The translations under genes were made by a program, and so were the position numbers. Positions 19,647-29,966 of a stretch of DNA of 64,000 nt are shown piece by piece. The notes under the pieces were generated by a model. It saw nothing but the letters and a program-made list of their open reading frames with translations. It was not told the DNA's origin and did no database searches. The DNA comes from Ewingella sp. CoE-038-23 (GTDB taxonomy: Bacteria; Pseudomonadota; Gammaproteobacteria; Enterobacterales; Enterobacteriaceae). Numbering within the stretch: position 1 is the first letter of the stretch; each line of letters opens with the position of its first letter. Location: NCBI RefSeq assembly GCF_040419245.1, contig NZ_JAZHOH010000001.1:2232001-2296000 (forward strand), in the 5' to 3' direction.

Positions 19647-20816
19647 CTATGAGGTCTGTTCAGAACTGTTGGTTAGATCGCCGACCTGTTTCTGTAGTGC
19701 TTCAATCATTGCCTGCTGCGCATGAATAGCACCAGTTAGTTTGGCTATCATGGCCACCTGATCTAATCCATAAGCGCCTTCAGGATTTAACATATCAAAT
19801 CCCTCCTGTAATCCTTTACCTGTAACGCAGTCTGGAGACACTTTAACAAGGTCGTTTGCTATGAAGCCAAGCATCTCATTTGATTCTTTGATAACACCTC
19901 TTGCGATGTACTTGAACTTTGCAGGAATCCATTCCATGACCTCCTGTAAGTAACCGGATGTTTCTTGATATCCAATGTCTTTTTTTAGTAGCTTATCTGA
20001 TGCCGTTCTTAGTGTTATCGAGCCTAGATTAGACGAATCAACATATACCTGTACGTCACCATCATAGAAAAAGTTCCAGAAATTAACGCCTGTTGCGCCC
20101 CCCGTCCCCCGCCTAGACCTGAATGAACCTTGTGAGTCAATCGGGTTTGCTGAGAAAATTCCGGTTGAAGAGATTGAGGCTACATCAGTTGCGCCATTAC
20201 TGAAAATTATGTTTTTACCGTTAGCTTTTATTGTCGATTCAGTCGATAAAGCAACTATACCCGCAGTAAGAGTGCCGGTAAATGTAGGGTTGTTAGTGGG
20301 CTGAACGCCTAATTTTTTTCGCGCATCGCCTTCATTCGTCGCCCCAGTTCCGCCCTGATCCATAGGCACAGCTCCGTTGACAAGAGAGGCTTTATTCGAC
20401 ATATCATCCGTAAGCTTTTTAAAACTGCTTATGGTGACTGTCTGGCCGTTAGGAGTAGTTAAAGTAACACTGCCTGTACCAGTCATAATCTGTTGCCAAC
20501 CATCCATTTGGCTTTGGTAATAGCTGAGCTGGGCAGATAATCGCCGAGCGAAATCAGGTACCGAATCCGTGTAGAAAGAAGGAATTGCGTATACGGACGC
20601 GGCTGCGGTCGTGCCAACAAAGTTATCCTTCAGCGTTAACTGGGTGTTGCTGTCTACTCGCAGAATCTCATAAACTTGAACTGTGCCGGCGGCAGGAACA
20701 AGTAGCATCTGCCCCGGGCCAATACCCTGTTTATTGTCCCCCCACAAAGTGCCTGTGCCGCTTACCGTCGCACTGCCGTTTGTAACTCTGACCGTTCCGT
20801 CTCTATACCAAGCCAT
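19647..20816 (-). CDS. Tail fibre protein with S74 intramolecular chaperone domain
   Basis: 389 residues. The N-terminus (MAWYRDGTVRVTNGSATVSG...) is the conserved virion-attachment module of lambda/T5-like side or tip fibres. The middle has a collagen-free repeat-poor stalk with the MDQGGTGATNEGDARKKLG motif common in fibres. The last 120 residues are a peptidase S74 chaperone (SDKLLKKDI near residue 275, then FGFIAND-like FIANDLVKVSP and a coiled-coil end QQAMIEALQKQV), which trimerises the fibre and is then cut off at its first Ser. It is the last late gene, a usual place for receptor-binding variation. Confidence 0.85.
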   Translation of the reverse strand: MAWYRDGTVRVTNGSATVSGTGTLWGDNKQGIGPGQMLLVPAAGTVQVYEILRVDSNTQLTLKDNFVGTTAAASVYAIPSFYTDSVPDFARRLSAQLSYYQSQMDGWQQIMTGTGSVTLTTPNGQTVTISSFKKLTDDMSNKASLVNGAVPMDQGGTGATNEGDARKKLGVQPTNNPTFTGTLTAGIVALSTESTIKANGKNIIFSNGATDVASISSTGIFSANPIDSQGSFRSRRGTGGATGVNFWNFFYDGDVQVYVDSSNLGSITLRTASDKLLKKDIGYQETSGYLQEVMEWIPAKFKYIARGVIKESNEMLGFIANDLVKVSPDCVTGKGLQEGFDMLNPEGAYGLDQVAMIAKLTGAIHAQQAMIEALQKQVGDLTNSSEQTS

Positions 20817-20833
20817 AATATTTCCTATTGAAA

Positions 20834-21844
20834 TTAAAAGTAGTCTGATGCGTAAATGAATGGGAGTGGCTTCGATTCATAACCAACAACTTGCTGATCT
20901 TGATTGTTGTTATCACCGCCATTTATAAATCCGGCTGGTCTGCCGAAAAAAGATTTACCGCTTCTCGCCATTCCTAAATGGAACCAACTTTTACTTATAA
21001 GTTGGCCTCCAATTTTTAAAACAGGAATCATTGGCCTATTAGCTTGGGCTTGGTCAGAGAAATAAGTAGTCGCACCACCTCTTCCCGGCGAGTTAATATT
21101 CCCCCGATAAACAATTGGCATTTCTTCACTGGTAAAACTCGTTTTCCCATCTAAACCGTAGACTTGTATCCCCCAATCAGGGACGGTAGGACTCTTCATT
21201 GAGAATGCGCATACCTGTATGTTTATTGAAATACCTGATTGACTCCCCCCGCTGGAGTAGCCTCTTATTGTTTTTGTTGCCTCTTCAAAATAAATTGCAA
21301 CCTCGGGATGGTCCCAATAACAAAATACGTTTGATGGTGTGCTGATAGGAAGTTGCAGGTTTCCATTGAATATGCCGTTATAGGTATACGTCAAAAACAT
21401 TCCTCTGGAGCTATCTACAACATAGGGAAAAGAGCCGCCCTGAGATACTTCAAAGCCAAACCCGCCTAGGTTAACCACTGGCGGGTAAACGCAGTAGACG
21501 TTTACTGATTTTGGCCTGTCCGCAGCACTGCTTCGGAAAACAGGGCTTTGAAGATTTGTTCTGAGGTCAAGGGTTACTGAAACTGTTCTAGCGTTATTAT
21601 CTATTCCAATATCAAGAGATTTAAACTGCATGGCTGGTGATACTGATGATCCGATAATCGCGATTGCATTATCAGGTATACAAACCAATTGGGAGCCAGC
21701 GGGACATAAAGAGGAATAATTACCACTCGATGTGTTTATATTCCCCATATTAGCGCCAATTGATAAACTTCCCAAGAATGTAAGAGGTCTGGCATCGTCC
21801 ATGTTATAAGACTTCATGCCAGATATTTCTATTCCAAATGTCAT
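20834..21844 (-). CDS. Tail-tip associated protein (DUF6453-like)
   Basis: 336 residues directly after the J-like gene (1-base overlap) and before the fibre. It resembles the N15-type proteins that follow J and were grouped as DUF6453 (MTFGIEISGMKSYNMDDARP...), but I place it there on weak similarity and position. The sequence is beta-rich, with no signal peptide or membrane segment. A structural role at the tail tip or in receptor contact is inferred from gene order only. Confidence 0.65.
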   Translation of the reverse strand: MTFGIEISGMKSYNMDDARPLTFLGSLSIGANMGNINTSSGNYSSLCPAGSQLVCIPDNAIAIIGSSVSPAMQFKSLDIGIDNNARTVSVTLDLRTNLQSPVFRSSAADRPKSVNVYCVYPPVVNLGGFGFEVSQGGSFPYVVDSSRGMFLTYTYNGIFNGNLQLPISTPSNVFCYWDHPEVAIYFEEATKTIRGYSSGGSQSGISINIQVCAFSMKSPTVPDWGIQVYGLDGKTSFTSEEMPIVYRGNINSPGRGGATTYFSDQAQANRPMIPVLKIGGQLISKSWFHLGMARSGKSFFGRPAGFINGGDNNNQDQQVVGYESKPLPFIYASDYF

Positions 21845-24516
21845 TATCTCAAGTCCCCAACTTTTACCTTCACATTCCCCGCCGCGTCATATACACGGAG
21901 CCCTCTTGAATCAAGGGTTACTCTCCCCTGCCCGGGGGCGTAGCCATTAAACTCAAACGAACCATCGGCACGCATAATTGTTCCGCTCTGCCCGGCAACA
22001 TAATTGGCTGAATACCAGCTGCCGAGCTTTGCCAGAGTAATAGAGGCATAATCAATAAGTGCCTCATTGATGAACATCTGTCCGTTCTTAATCGCCATGG
22101 CCAGCTTCATTTCGCCGTTGCCGGGATTATAGAACCCCATGGTATTGGCACTGACGAGGAAGTAGCTCTGCACGTCACCGCCATTGCCTTCGACGCCCAG
22201 TTGTATCCCAGCGACATACTTATTTCCGTTGCTGTCGACCTGCACTTTAGCGCCCCACTGCGCTGACAACTTCCCGTTTAAATCCGCGTAGGCGCTGGAA
22301 ACCTGCTGAACAGCAGCAGAGTTCTGGCCTGAAATTGCCGTTAGCTGATCGAACTTCTGAGCATATGCGGAATCATTATTCGCAATCAGCGTCGTGATAC
22401 TGAGAAATTCAGCTGCATTCTGCCCATCAACTACCCGGCGGCGCTGTACGTCCGCATCGTTTGCAATAGCGTTTTCAATGATGGCGTCTGTATTGGTGTC
22501 AATTCCCTTGATCAGGTTTGCGAACGTTTCCGACCCTTCGATTTCGTGGGAAATCTGATCAATCAGGCTGGCTGTGTCGGTACTGCAAAGCGCGGCAACC
22601 TCAACGAATGCAGAGGACCCGAATGCATTGATTGTGCGCACATACCAGTAATAGGTGTGGTCAACCTGCAAACCGTTACTTGTCCACGTCGTCCCCATTC
22701 CGGCCCGGGTAGCGCCAGCCTCTACCGTTGCCGTGTTGGTATTGGCAAGCCGTGTTTCGCCCGAGGTCCAGAAATCGAACTGTGTGGAAACGCTGGTGAG
22801 CTCCGCCATTTTCGGCTTCAGCGTGATGGCAAAATATCCCTGCTCAACGCTGACAGACGACGGCGGCGGCGGTGCCTCGATATTGAACGCCAGAAAACCT
22901 TCTGGAGACTGCGCCCCCATCTGATTAACGGCAATCACGTGCGCCGTATAGCTATCGCGGAGCAGGCCCGTCAGGCGCGTGAATGTGCCGGGCACCTGAA
23001 CAGAAAGTACAGGAACCCCGGCGCGGCGGATGATGACGTTGTTGTAAGAAACTTGGCCTATGTTCTGCCAAGACAGCACGCCCTGTACAACCTGCCCAAT
23101 TTCCTCGACCATGTAACGTAGGTTCTGTGGCTGAGCCACCCCGCCCGGCGGTAACTGAGTAAATGGCGGCCGCTCAATCGGTTTGCCAATAGCATCCCCC
23201 CAGACATCGGAGGTTTCCTGTTTAAGCGTCAGTTGCACGCCATTCTGCACGCCAAACTTCCAGTCAGTGACGCGCATTTCTATATTATTCATGCCCAGCG
23301 TCGGGAAATTCACTTTCACGTACATGCCGGGCCGGTAACGGTAGCCACTCAGGTTTAGTACTACGTTCATGGTGCGCGATATGCGGGTACGCTTCAGCTT
23401 GATATCGGCCAGACGCTGCCCAAGAAATTCGGAAGTCACAAAGCGGAGCTTCATATCCTGCGAGATTTCCACCCCATCTTCAGTTACCCATTCTCTGACT
23501 GAAACTGCTGGGAAATCTGTTTCGGAGTAAAACTGTAGCGGATCTACGAATGTCCCTTTAATAGTGTTGACTCGCTCGGACTGCGAAACTTCGGGCATGA
23601 TTTCTATGTCACCGGCCAACTGACTTTCGGTAATAATAAGGCTGGCTGGTCCGTAATACGCCCCCACCAGAATCCCATGCTTTCCGGCGGTATACGTTGG
23701 CTCACCAGCGCATGCTGCAAGCATAGACTCGAGGATGCTGGCTTTGTTTTCGCTCAGGTCAAACTCGCCGTTGATGGTGTAGCGCTTCTCGTTTGCGCCA
23801 TCAGCGCGGGTGACCATCTCATCTGCGATATTGGCCGCCTCCTGAAATTGATCCCAGAGAATATCGCTATCAGGCACTTTCAGGTAATTGCGGTAATAGT
23901 CCAGAATGCAGAGCGCGGCATTGTTCGAATAAACGGTTTGCCCGGTGCGCGGGTCGTATACCGAGCGACCAAATTTTTCGACGCGCACATTCGGAATGCC
24001 TGATGGAAACTTCTCAGCGCTGTATTTCAGCGTGAGTCGCAGCCAACTGATGCCCTTGCCAATCATGTCGGCCTTCCATGATGGAGCATTAGCCAGCAGG
24101 TAAGGATCCGCAGTCTGCCGATCAATGTGAACTTCGAACTGGGCGAAATCACCAAAGGTGGCTATCTCATCGTCACCCAAATAAATCTTTCCCACACTGG
24201 AAAGTGCATGGCCAGCCAGCGTGATCGCTAGGTGCAGCATCTCGCCGTCGGTCTGATCGCCCGGCTGCTCTTCTGAGAAAAAGAGCGTGCCGGCTGTCAT
24301 GGTTTGCCCGTATACGACCGTCTTGGCGCTGGCGGCGGCGCGCAAAACCTGCTTGCGCTCGGCGTTATCACGGTACCCGTCAAGAGAAGGTTTCTTGGTC
24401 AGCGCCTGCGTTGCAACCTGAGCGGCAATGGTGATCGCCATGGCAATGCCGTAAGCCTGATAAGAAGCCGCGGCGCCAGCGGCCACTGTCGCAATGATAG
24501 GAATAGCAGCAGGCAT
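21844..24516 (-). CDS. J: Tail tip / host-specificity protein J
   Basis: 890 residues, the central tail fibre of siphoviruses that contacts the host receptor. The N-terminus is hydrophobic (MPAAIPIIATVAAGAAAS). The J-like tail-base domain spans about 30-430 (KTVVYGQTMTAGTLF, LAITLAGHALSSVGKIYLGD). A fibronectin-III-like stretch lies at about 470-640, and the C-terminus is DUF1983-like (GNKYVAGIQLGVEG, then GSWYSANYVAGQSGTIMRADGSFEFNG). It is shorter than lambda J (1132). The ATG overlaps the preceding stop by one base. Confidence 0.9.
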   Translation of the reverse strand: MPAAIPIIATVAAGAAASYQAYGIAMAITIAAQVATQALTKKPSLDGYRDNAERKQVLRAAASAKTVVYGQTMTAGTLFFSEEQPGDQTDGEMLHLAITLAGHALSSVGKIYLGDDEIATFGDFAQFEVHIDRQTADPYLLANAPSWKADMIGKGISWLRLTLKYSAEKFPSGIPNVRVEKFGRSVYDPRTGQTVYSNNAALCILDYYRNYLKVPDSDILWDQFQEAANIADEMVTRADGANEKRYTINGEFDLSENKASILESMLAACAGEPTYTAGKHGILVGAYYGPASLIITESQLAGDIEIMPEVSQSERVNTIKGTFVDPLQFYSETDFPAVSVREWVTEDGVEISQDMKLRFVTSEFLGQRLADIKLKRTRISRTMNVVLNLSGYRYRPGMYVKVNFPTLGMNNIEMRVTDWKFGVQNGVQLTLKQETSDVWGDAIGKPIERPPFTQLPPGGVAQPQNLRYMVEEIGQVVQGVLSWQNIGQVSYNNVIIRRAGVPVLSVQVPGTFTRLTGLLRDSYTAHVIAVNQMGAQSPEGFLAFNIEAPPPPSSVSVEQGYFAITLKPKMAELTSVSTQFDFWTSGETRLANTNTATVEAGATRAGMGTTWTSNGLQVDHTYYWYVRTINAFGSSAFVEVAALCSTDTASLIDQISHEIEGSETFANLIKGIDTNTDAIIENAIANDADVQRRRVVDGQNAAEFLSITTLIANNDSAYAQKFDQLTAISGQNSAAVQQVSSAYADLNGKLSAQWGAKVQVDSNGNKYVAGIQLGVEGNGGDVQSYFLVSANTMGFYNPGNGEMKLAMAIKNGQMFINEALIDYASITLAKLGSWYSANYVAGQSGTIMRADGSFEFNGYAPGQGRVTLDSRGLRVYDAAGNVKVKVGDLR

Positions 24517-24914
24517 TAACGAACCCTCCAGATGCTTTCGGGCTTGCCCGACAATTTCACCAGTCCGGACTCTCCCGGAACAAAAACAGCGCCGCCAAAC
24601 ACAACGCCAGCACAGCGGCTGCCACCGTTAATCACTACGGCAATGTCACCGCGCTGGCGCAGGGTCACCGGCACTTCGTCAAGATGCTGTGCCAGCACCT
24701 TCTCAATCGAACCGCCCGCGTTCAGCAGCACGCGCTTTGCTCCAACGGCAGTGCTGTAGGTACCACGCAAATCAGAAGCGAAATCCTCTCCACACATTGC
24801 CTGTGCGCAGTCAGCGGCAAACAGGCAGCAGTCATGCTCGCCCCATAAAAAAGGCCGCTTTTCAGCGGCCTTAATTACGTCTATCAGTCTTCTTTGCCAG
24901 TCAGGATGCTTCAT
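24516..24914 (-). CDS. Tail assembly protein, DUF6950-like
   Basis: 132 residues, just upstream of J. The conserved FLWGEHDCCLFAADC segment (about residues 22-36) is the signature of the DUF6950 tail proteins, which relate to the NlpC/P60 fold and sit where lambda has K. The Cys and a later His-poor C-terminal half leave enzymatic activity open. The codons for KAAEKRPF (about residues 15-22) also form a perfect terminator-like hairpin on the transcript. Confidence 0.75.
   Translation of the reverse strand: MKHPDWQRRLIDVIKAAEKRPFLWGEHDCCLFAADCAQAMCGEDFASDLRGTYSTAVGAKRVLLNAGGSIEKVLAQHLDEVPVTLRQRGDIAVVINGGSRCAGVVFGGAVFVPGESGLVKLSGKPESIWRVR
24844..24872 (-). terminator. Terminator-like hairpin inside the DUF6950-like gene
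   Basis: On the minus strand AAGGCCGCT-GAAA-AGCGGCCTT is followed by TTTTATGG. It lies about 40 bases after the start codon, within coding sequence. It may be a coding coincidence or a real attenuator that only Q-modified polymerase passes. Confidence 0.5.
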
Positions 24915-24922
24915 GCGATCCC

Positions 24923-25507
24923 CTATGAATAAGTAAACGGCGGAGCGTCTTTCTTGCTTCCCCAGAAAATAGAGCGTTCTGACATCTGCGCAACGTAGCG
25001 AAAGATGCGGTCGCCAGCCTGTGAAGCCTGATGCGATTCATCGGTGAAACGGTCCGGGAAAGGGCGCTGCCAGTCTTCAAAAACATTGCTTATGGTGTAC
25101 TGCAAGGCATTGGTAGCACCGGCGCTGGCCGAGGTGCTGGTCACTTTGCCTTTAAACAGCAGGTCAGCGACCTGCGGCACACCTGAATCATCCAGAGCGA
25201 CAAGGTAAAGCTCTGCCGGCCGCCCGACACAGCGCTCATTTAGCGTTGTTGCAAATAGCGACATATCCAGCCCGGACAGCGTCATCTTCAGTTGCGTGGG
25301 GCTAGTCGTGCTGGTTTCGCCCACATCATCCACGCTGCCCATCTCGCCGAGGCCGGTAAACACAAAACCGTTAAGAACCATCGGGCCGGTACCCGAATGG
25401 ATATAAACGGTGCCTGATTCAAACTCAATTTTTGATGCCAGAACGGCAGTGACCCTGTCGCGAGAAAGCCAAGTGATCATGTCATCGGTAAATGGCGCAA
25501 CTATCAT
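24923..25507 (-). CDS. Minor tail protein (tail distal region)
   Basis: 194 residues from ATG 25507, which overlaps the preceding stop by one base (TGATG). The sequence (KIEFESGTVYIHSGTGPMVLNG...TISNVFEDWQRPFPDRFTDESHQ) has the pattern of the DUF2163-type or lambda L-like tail proteins found between the tape measure and J. No enzymatic motif. Its role in the tail hub is inferred from position: TMP, this pair, DUF6950-like, J. Confidence 0.7.
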   Translation of the reverse strand: MIVAPFTDDMITWLSRDRVTAVLASKIEFESGTVYIHSGTGPMVLNGFVFTGLGEMGSVDDVGETSTTSPTQLKMTLSGLDMSLFATTLNERCVGRPAELYLVALDDSGVPQVADLLFKGKVTSTSASAGATNALQYTISNVFEDWQRPFPDRFTDESHQASQAGDRIFRYVAQMSERSIFWGSKKDAPPFTYS

Positions 25508-26100
25508 CAAAAGGCCTCTTCAAAATCGATGGTGTAACTGGTAAATATGCCCGGTATCCGGTTTCCTGTTCCCTGACTGTTATCCTTCAGCTTAAAAATA
25601 CCGTAGGGCGCGGAGACTTCGAGCGGGGTATTCGCCGGTGGCGAGCTGCGCAACATCGGCGCAAACTGGATGATAGCCACCCCGCTGCTGTTACTGCTGG
25701 CGTCGGCGGTGACCATCTTCAGCTCATCGTTCACGGTGAAGTAATCCCCGGTGCGTAAAACGACTACCCCCGGCGTCCAGCCTTTGGTACCCAGTGACAC
25801 GCCTGACTGATTGGCATCCGAAACAACCGGTGCGCCTGCGGGGGTTCGCCCGGAACGCCCCCAGTCCCGGATTTTTACCCGACCATACTCACCATCCAGC
25901 GCCGCCACCAGCGCATCAATGCGTCGTGACTTGTCATCGTTCAGGTTGGTAAAGGTCAGAGAACAGAGCCAACGGGTGCCGGGGAAGCGAACGGTTTGTG
26001 AAGCACCGTTGAAGGGGGATCGAAAAGTCTTACTGTTACTCTCCGGCCGCCAAGTTAATGAGGCCGGGCATACGTCATGCGGCCATTCGAGCACAGCCAT
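25507..26100 (-). CDS. Minor tail protein after the tape measure
   Basis: 197 residues, first gene after the tape measure. It begins MAVLEWPHDVCPASLTWRPE and has a beta-rich pattern typical of the distal tail protein (Dit/lambda M analogue) in N15- and HK97-like phages. The position between tape measure and hub genes supports a role in joining the tail tube to the tip. No specific catalytic residues. Twelve bases separate it from the tape-measure stop. Confidence 0.7.
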   Translation of the reverse strand: MAVLEWPHDVCPASLTWRPESNSKTFRSPFNGASQTVRFPGTRWLCSLTFTNLNDDKSRRIDALVAALDGEYGRVKIRDWGRSGRTPAGAPVVSDANQSGVSLGTKGWTPGVVVLRTGDYFTVNDELKMVTADASSNSSGVAIIQFAPMLRSSPPANTPLEVSAPYGIFKLKDNSQGTGNRIPGIFTSYTIDFEEAF

Positions 26101-26112
26101 AGTTCTCTCCTG

Positions 26113-29100
26113 TTAAACGCCAAGCAGGCGGCGGCCTTGCCCTCTAGTCTGGAAGTCCTGAAGCATTTCCTGCCGGGCTTGTTTCGCTCCGTCCTGCGCC
26201 CCCTGACGCGCCGCGTCCTGCATTGCTTGCTTCAGTGCTGCGTCACCGTTTCCGGAGACATGGAAAGTCTGATGAACAATAGTTGTCCCATTTCCAGCAG
26301 CGCCATTAGACGTGTCACCAACCGTATTTCCGCCGTTATAGGAATTAGTTCCGCGCGTCAAAGGCATCGACGTTGGGTTGTTACCGACGTAGCCGCCGCC
26401 CGCATATCCTCGAGCGTTTCTCATCAGCGCAGATAGATTTTCAACGCCTATTTTTTGCGTAGCCTCTTTGGTGAATACAAACTCCCCGCCGTGGACCACG
26501 CCTTTGGGCTCGTATTTCCCTCCGTCGCCTGTATACCCTCCCTCATCATAGCCTTGGAAGCTGGTTGAAAGGCCCATCGCGCCAGCTCCTGCGGCAGCGC
26601 CTCCAACTGCTGATGCTCCACCAGCGGCAGCACCACCGAAACCCATAAAACTAAGGAAGCCCGGACCCGCGAGTGACTTCATGCTATTAACGAGCATCGC
26701 GTTGAGAATAATTTTCTGCATGGACTGAAGCACTGATTTAGACCAGTCCTCCCAGCTTGCCTTGTTGCCACTCAGCGCACCGGAAAGCGTATCCACAAAG
26801 CCGCTCATCGTGTTAGAAACGAGATTGGCTGTCTGATCCGCATAGTTCGATGCGTTGTCCATCCAGTTGTTGAATCCACGGGAAGCGCCGGAAAGCCAGT
26901 CAGCCTCGGCGGCTGCCGTGGCCTTATAAGCTATATCCAACTTTTCCAGCGCTGTATTGCGAGCCGCGATGGCCTGAGCTCCTTTATCCGTTTTCTCGAA
27001 TACACGATTAACCTGCTGGGTTTCATCCAAGCGTGAACGCTGGCGATCACTTAACCCGGACGCATCCGTCGTCAGCGCAGCCTCGTCACTGTATTTTCTT
27101 GCGGCTTCCGTTAACTGCTTCAGCGCGTCGGCCTGCTCACGCTGCTTTCTCACAGTCTCATCAGCTTTCTGGTTCCACTTCGCAAGTTCTTCAGAGGAAG
27201 CGCGAATAGCCTTACGCTGCTCTTCCGTCCACTTGGTACCGGCCTGATGTGACGCGGCATACAGCTCGGCCGCTTTCTCTCCCTCGGTCGCTCTTACTTT
27301 CTGAACTTCGATCTCGACGGTCAGGTCGGCCATCTTGCGGGCATACTGCTCTGCGATGGTCGCCGCTTCCCGCTCAGATTTGTTCTGGTCTCTGGTCGCC
27401 GCCGTGCCTGCCTTTTTCGCCTCAGCAGCTGCCGCATCTTTCTTGGCTGCCTGATCTTTGTTGTAGATATAGGTGGTATAGAGCGCGCCGGTTAGCTTCA
27501 GGTCTTCTGCTTCATACACGTGCTGCTGATGGAGCTTTTGAAGACCAGAAAGGCTTGCCAGCTCGTTATCACGTCTCGACTTTTCAAGCGCTGTTTGTTG
27601 CTGTGGCGTAGCGGTGGAAACAGGAAGGGTCGGTAATACAAACTTTGGAATGTTTGTTGGGACTACAGCCATGGTCTGGTTAAGAAGCTGATAGGCACCA
27701 TTTAAAATAGAAATAGCACCGGCTTGTTTTACCGCTTTTTCTGCGGCTAAGTCTGTTGCATCATTAACCAATTTTTGCGTGGCAGCCACTTTTGCCGCGG
27801 CTTTCTCTCGATCATATTCCAGCTTGTTGAGTTCGTCAGTCAGAGCAATATTCTTTTCTGTTATATCCCCCTGATCCATGAACGTATTCAAATACGTCAT
27901 TCTCGGAGATTTATTATAATCCTCCTGAATTTTGGCAAGGCCAGCCTGACTGTTTTTCACCTTGGCGATTTGTGCGTCTAAATCTGCCAGATCGCTTTTT
28001 TGTGCCGCCAGAGACGAGCGGGCATCACTGGCTGTTACCTTGAGTCCCTGCACCGACATCGTCTGAAGCTTGCCGTTTATCTCATCGAGATTATTAGCAA
28101 ACCCCACGGCCTGCTGATGCACCTGCTCCATATGCTGAGATACGCCATAAAGCGCAGAACCAGCAGCAATAAGCACCCCCGGCCACCCGCCGAGTATTCG
28201 CAAAACTCCGCCGCCCAAACGAGTCATGACAGAAGCCGAGCCGGTAAGCTGGTTAATAGCTGCCGAACGGCCCCCTATGACGCTGTTCAGCGTTGACTGA
28301 GCCGCGGCCAATTGGCGCTCCGCTAAAATTTGGGTTCCGATTGATGTGGCTGCTGCTCTCGCCTGCTGCGCTCGGTAAACTGTCTGTCTTGCAGCCGCCA
28401 CGCTTACCTGTGCGCCACGAACTTGTGCCTGAGCTAACGCGACTTCGGCGGCGGTGTGCGATATAACCGCCGCTGTTGACTGAGCAACGCTTCCGACCAT
28501 ACTCCCAAAATAGCGGGCGATACCAAGTCCAACCAGTGTGCCAGCGACATTCGCAACGGTACCAATATTCTTCGCCAACCCGTCGAGAATTCCTGCCAGA
28601 GTGGATGACGCGCCAACGGCATCGTTCGCGCCGCCTACCCACGCAAGAAATGAGTTTTGCACTTTCTGTGCTGACCCACTAATTGAGGCTGGCAGCGTGT
28701 CAAATTCATCGCGCAGGATCTGCACGTTGGTCAGTAGCGGTACAATTTTATCTGTGGTTAGCTGGCCGTTATTCGCCATGTTTCTCAGGCCGCCAACGGT
28801 GGTACCCAAGCCATCGGCCAGCAACTTAGCCAGTCGCCCGCCGTTTTCCATGATGGAGTTAAATTCTTCACCACGCAGAACGCCGGAGGCTAGCGCCTGA
28901 CTCAACTGGGTGATAACAGAGCTGGCCTCTTCGGTACTGGCCCCCGAAAGCTTCAGGGACGTCGCTACTGTCTCAGTGACCTTTGCAACGTCGGCGGACG
29001 CAAACCCGGCTGAGCGCATTGACTGGGCTATACGTGCATACAGATTGCTGTTTGCCTGTAGAGATGTACCTGTGCGCTGGCTGATATCCATCAGAACGCG

Positions 29101-29436
29101 CTGGGATGCGGAAAAATCATCCGAGGAGGTTGAAGCTAATCGAAGCCTGCCGCTTAACTGGTTCCACGTATCGGCGAATTCAATTAGCTGGTGAGTGGCA
29201 AAGGCTCCTGCAAAAGCGCCCGCTAGCCCGGCAGCGGAAGATTTTACAGAGGCAAGCTCTGTGCTTAAATCGCTGATAGCCCGCTGAGTCTCACGCGTCG
29301 CAGCAGCAGCCTTTTTACCGCCCTGCTCCATCGTTTTGTAGTAATCCGCCCCCATGCGAGATGCGCGGGAAATCTCAGACTGAAAGGAACTGGAGTTGGC
29401 GGAGATTTTTATTATTAATTCACGAAGGGTTGCCAT
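26113..29436 (-). CDS. H: Tape measure protein
   Basis: 1107 residues, the largest prophage gene. It sets tail length; at about 0.15 nm per residue a tail near 165 nm would be expected. The N-terminus matches the TMP_3 type ([22 protein letters not shown], then [32 protein letters not shown]). Long helical, Ala- and Gln-rich stretches (about 300-400 and 620-860) and hydrophobic segments (about 280-310, 410-430) are typical. The C-terminus has a Gly-rich patch and the [26 protein letters not shown] motif common to lambda-like tape measures. It starts 11 bases after a hairpin/T-tract. Confidence 0.93.
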   Translation of the reverse strand: MATLRELIIKISANSSSFQSEISRASRMGADYYKTMEQGGKKAAAATRETQRAISDLSTELASVKSSAAGLAGAFAGAFATHQLIEFADTWNQLSGRLRLASTSSDDFSASQRVLMDISQRTGTSLQANSNLYARIAQSMRSAGFASADVAKVTETVATSLKLSGASTEEASSVITQLSQALASGVLRGEEFNSIMENGGRLAKLLADGLGTTVGGLRNMANNGQLTTDKIVPLLTNVQILRDEFDTLPASISGSAQKVQNSFLAWVGGANDAVGASSTLAGILDGLAKNIGTVANVAGTLVGLGIARYFGSMVGSVAQSTAAVISHTAAEVALAQAQVRGAQVSVAAARQTVYRAQQARAAATSIGTQILAERQLAAAQSTLNSVIGGRSAAINQLTGSASVMTRLGGGVLRILGGWPGVLIAAGSALYGVSQHMEQVHQQAVGFANNLDEINGKLQTMSVQGLKVTASDARSSLAAQKSDLADLDAQIAKVKNSQAGLAKIQEDYNKSPRMTYLNTFMDQGDITEKNIALTDELNKLEYDREKAAAKVAATQKLVNDATDLAAEKAVKQAGAISILNGAYQLLNQTMAVVPTNIPKFVLPTLPVSTATPQQQTALEKSRRDNELASLSGLQKLHQQHVYEAEDLKLTGALYTTYIYNKDQAAKKDAAAAEAKKAGTAATRDQNKSEREAATIAEQYARKMADLTVEIEVQKVRATEGEKAAELYAASHQAGTKWTEEQRKAIRASSEELAKWNQKADETVRKQREQADALKQLTEAARKYSDEAALTTDASGLSDRQRSRLDETQQVNRVFEKTDKGAQAIAARNTALEKLDIAYKATAAAEADWLSGASRGFNNWMDNASNYADQTANLVSNTMSGFVDTLSGALSGNKASWEDWSKSVLQSMQKIILNAMLVNSMKSLAGPGFLSFMGFGGAAAGGASAVGGAAAGAGAMGLSTSFQGYDEGGYTGDGGKYEPKGVVHGGEFVFTKEATQKIGVENLSALMRNARGYAGGGYVGNNPTSMPLTRGTNSYNGGNTVGDTSNGAAGNGTTIVHQTFHVSGNGDAALKQAMQDAARQGAQDGAKQARQEMLQDFQTRGQGRRLLGV

Positions 29437-29446
29437 ATTTTCACCA

Positions 29447-29472
29447 TAAAAAAACCCCGCCGTAGCGAGGTT
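29447..29472 (-). terminator. Intrinsic terminator between moron and tape measure
   Basis: Minus strand AACCTCGC-TACG-GCGGGGTT (one G-U pair) then T7, running straight into the leader of the tape-measure gene. It ends transcripts of the small gene upstream. Confidence 0.75.
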
Positions 29473-29490
29473 CTTAATTTAGTGTTCTGA

Positions 29491-29898
29491 TTAGTGCAAA
29501 ATGAATGCCACCACAACTATTAGCAATATTATTGCTCCAATAAATTTCCCGAACATGGAAGCGGTGTCATTCCTTTTAGCTGCTTCTTCATATAATTCAT
29601 CAACTTTATCCATTGATGTTGAAGCCGCTGCCTCAGATTCTTGCGCGTATACTTCTAATACAACCGCTTGTGCTTCGATGGGTTCATTGGATAAAAATTC
29701 TTTAAAGACATCGGAATAATCTAATGAAGCAGTGTGTGGGTTGCCGCCAGATGAAATTACATCTCTAATACACTCCGAATAAACTTCAACTAGCTTCCGA
29801 ATTTTTCCTCTGAGTGCACTAAATTCAGTAACACCACTATCATTTTTCAAAGCAACATAATAATCAGTTGGATTACCCGGAATTATAAATTTCTTCAT
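29491..29898 (-). CDS. Small tail-anchored membrane protein, moron candidate
   Basis: 135 residues, no recognised family. A hydrophilic, acidic N-terminal domain is followed by one C-terminal membrane segment (about residues 115-134, FIGAIILLIVVVAFILH), with only a His after it. It therefore looks tail-anchored, mostly cytoplasmic. It interrupts the usual GT to tape-measure junction, is more AT-rich than its neighbours, and is bracketed by a candidate promoter and a terminator, all signs of a moron. Lysogen-expressed functions such as superinfection exclusion fit this kind of gene but are not shown. AAGGATGGGGAA precedes the ATG. Confidence 0.6.
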   Translation of the reverse strand: MKKFIIPGNPTDYYVALKNDSGVTEFSALRGKIRKLVEVYSECIRDVISSGGNPHTASLDYSDVFKEFLSNEPIEAQAVVLEVYAQESEAAASTSMDKVDELYEEAAKRNDTASMFGKFIGAIILLIVVVAFILH

Positions 29899-29928
29899 TT
29901 CCCCATCCTTGCCGTATCAATTTCCAGC

Positions 29929-29937
29929 ATTCTAGCA
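29929..29937 (-). promoter_or_regulatory. Extended -10 candidate promoter of the small membrane protein gene
   Basis: Minus strand TGCTAGAAT is an extended -10 about 30 bases before the ATG; no good -35 is visible. Tentative. Confidence 0.35.
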
Positions 29938-29966
29938 CTGGTTGATATGGAGATCAGTAATCACAA

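Noticed and set aside
22546..23121. 191-codon plus-strand frame in the tail region
   Set aside because: Antisense to the J-like gene, composition of a shadow frame.
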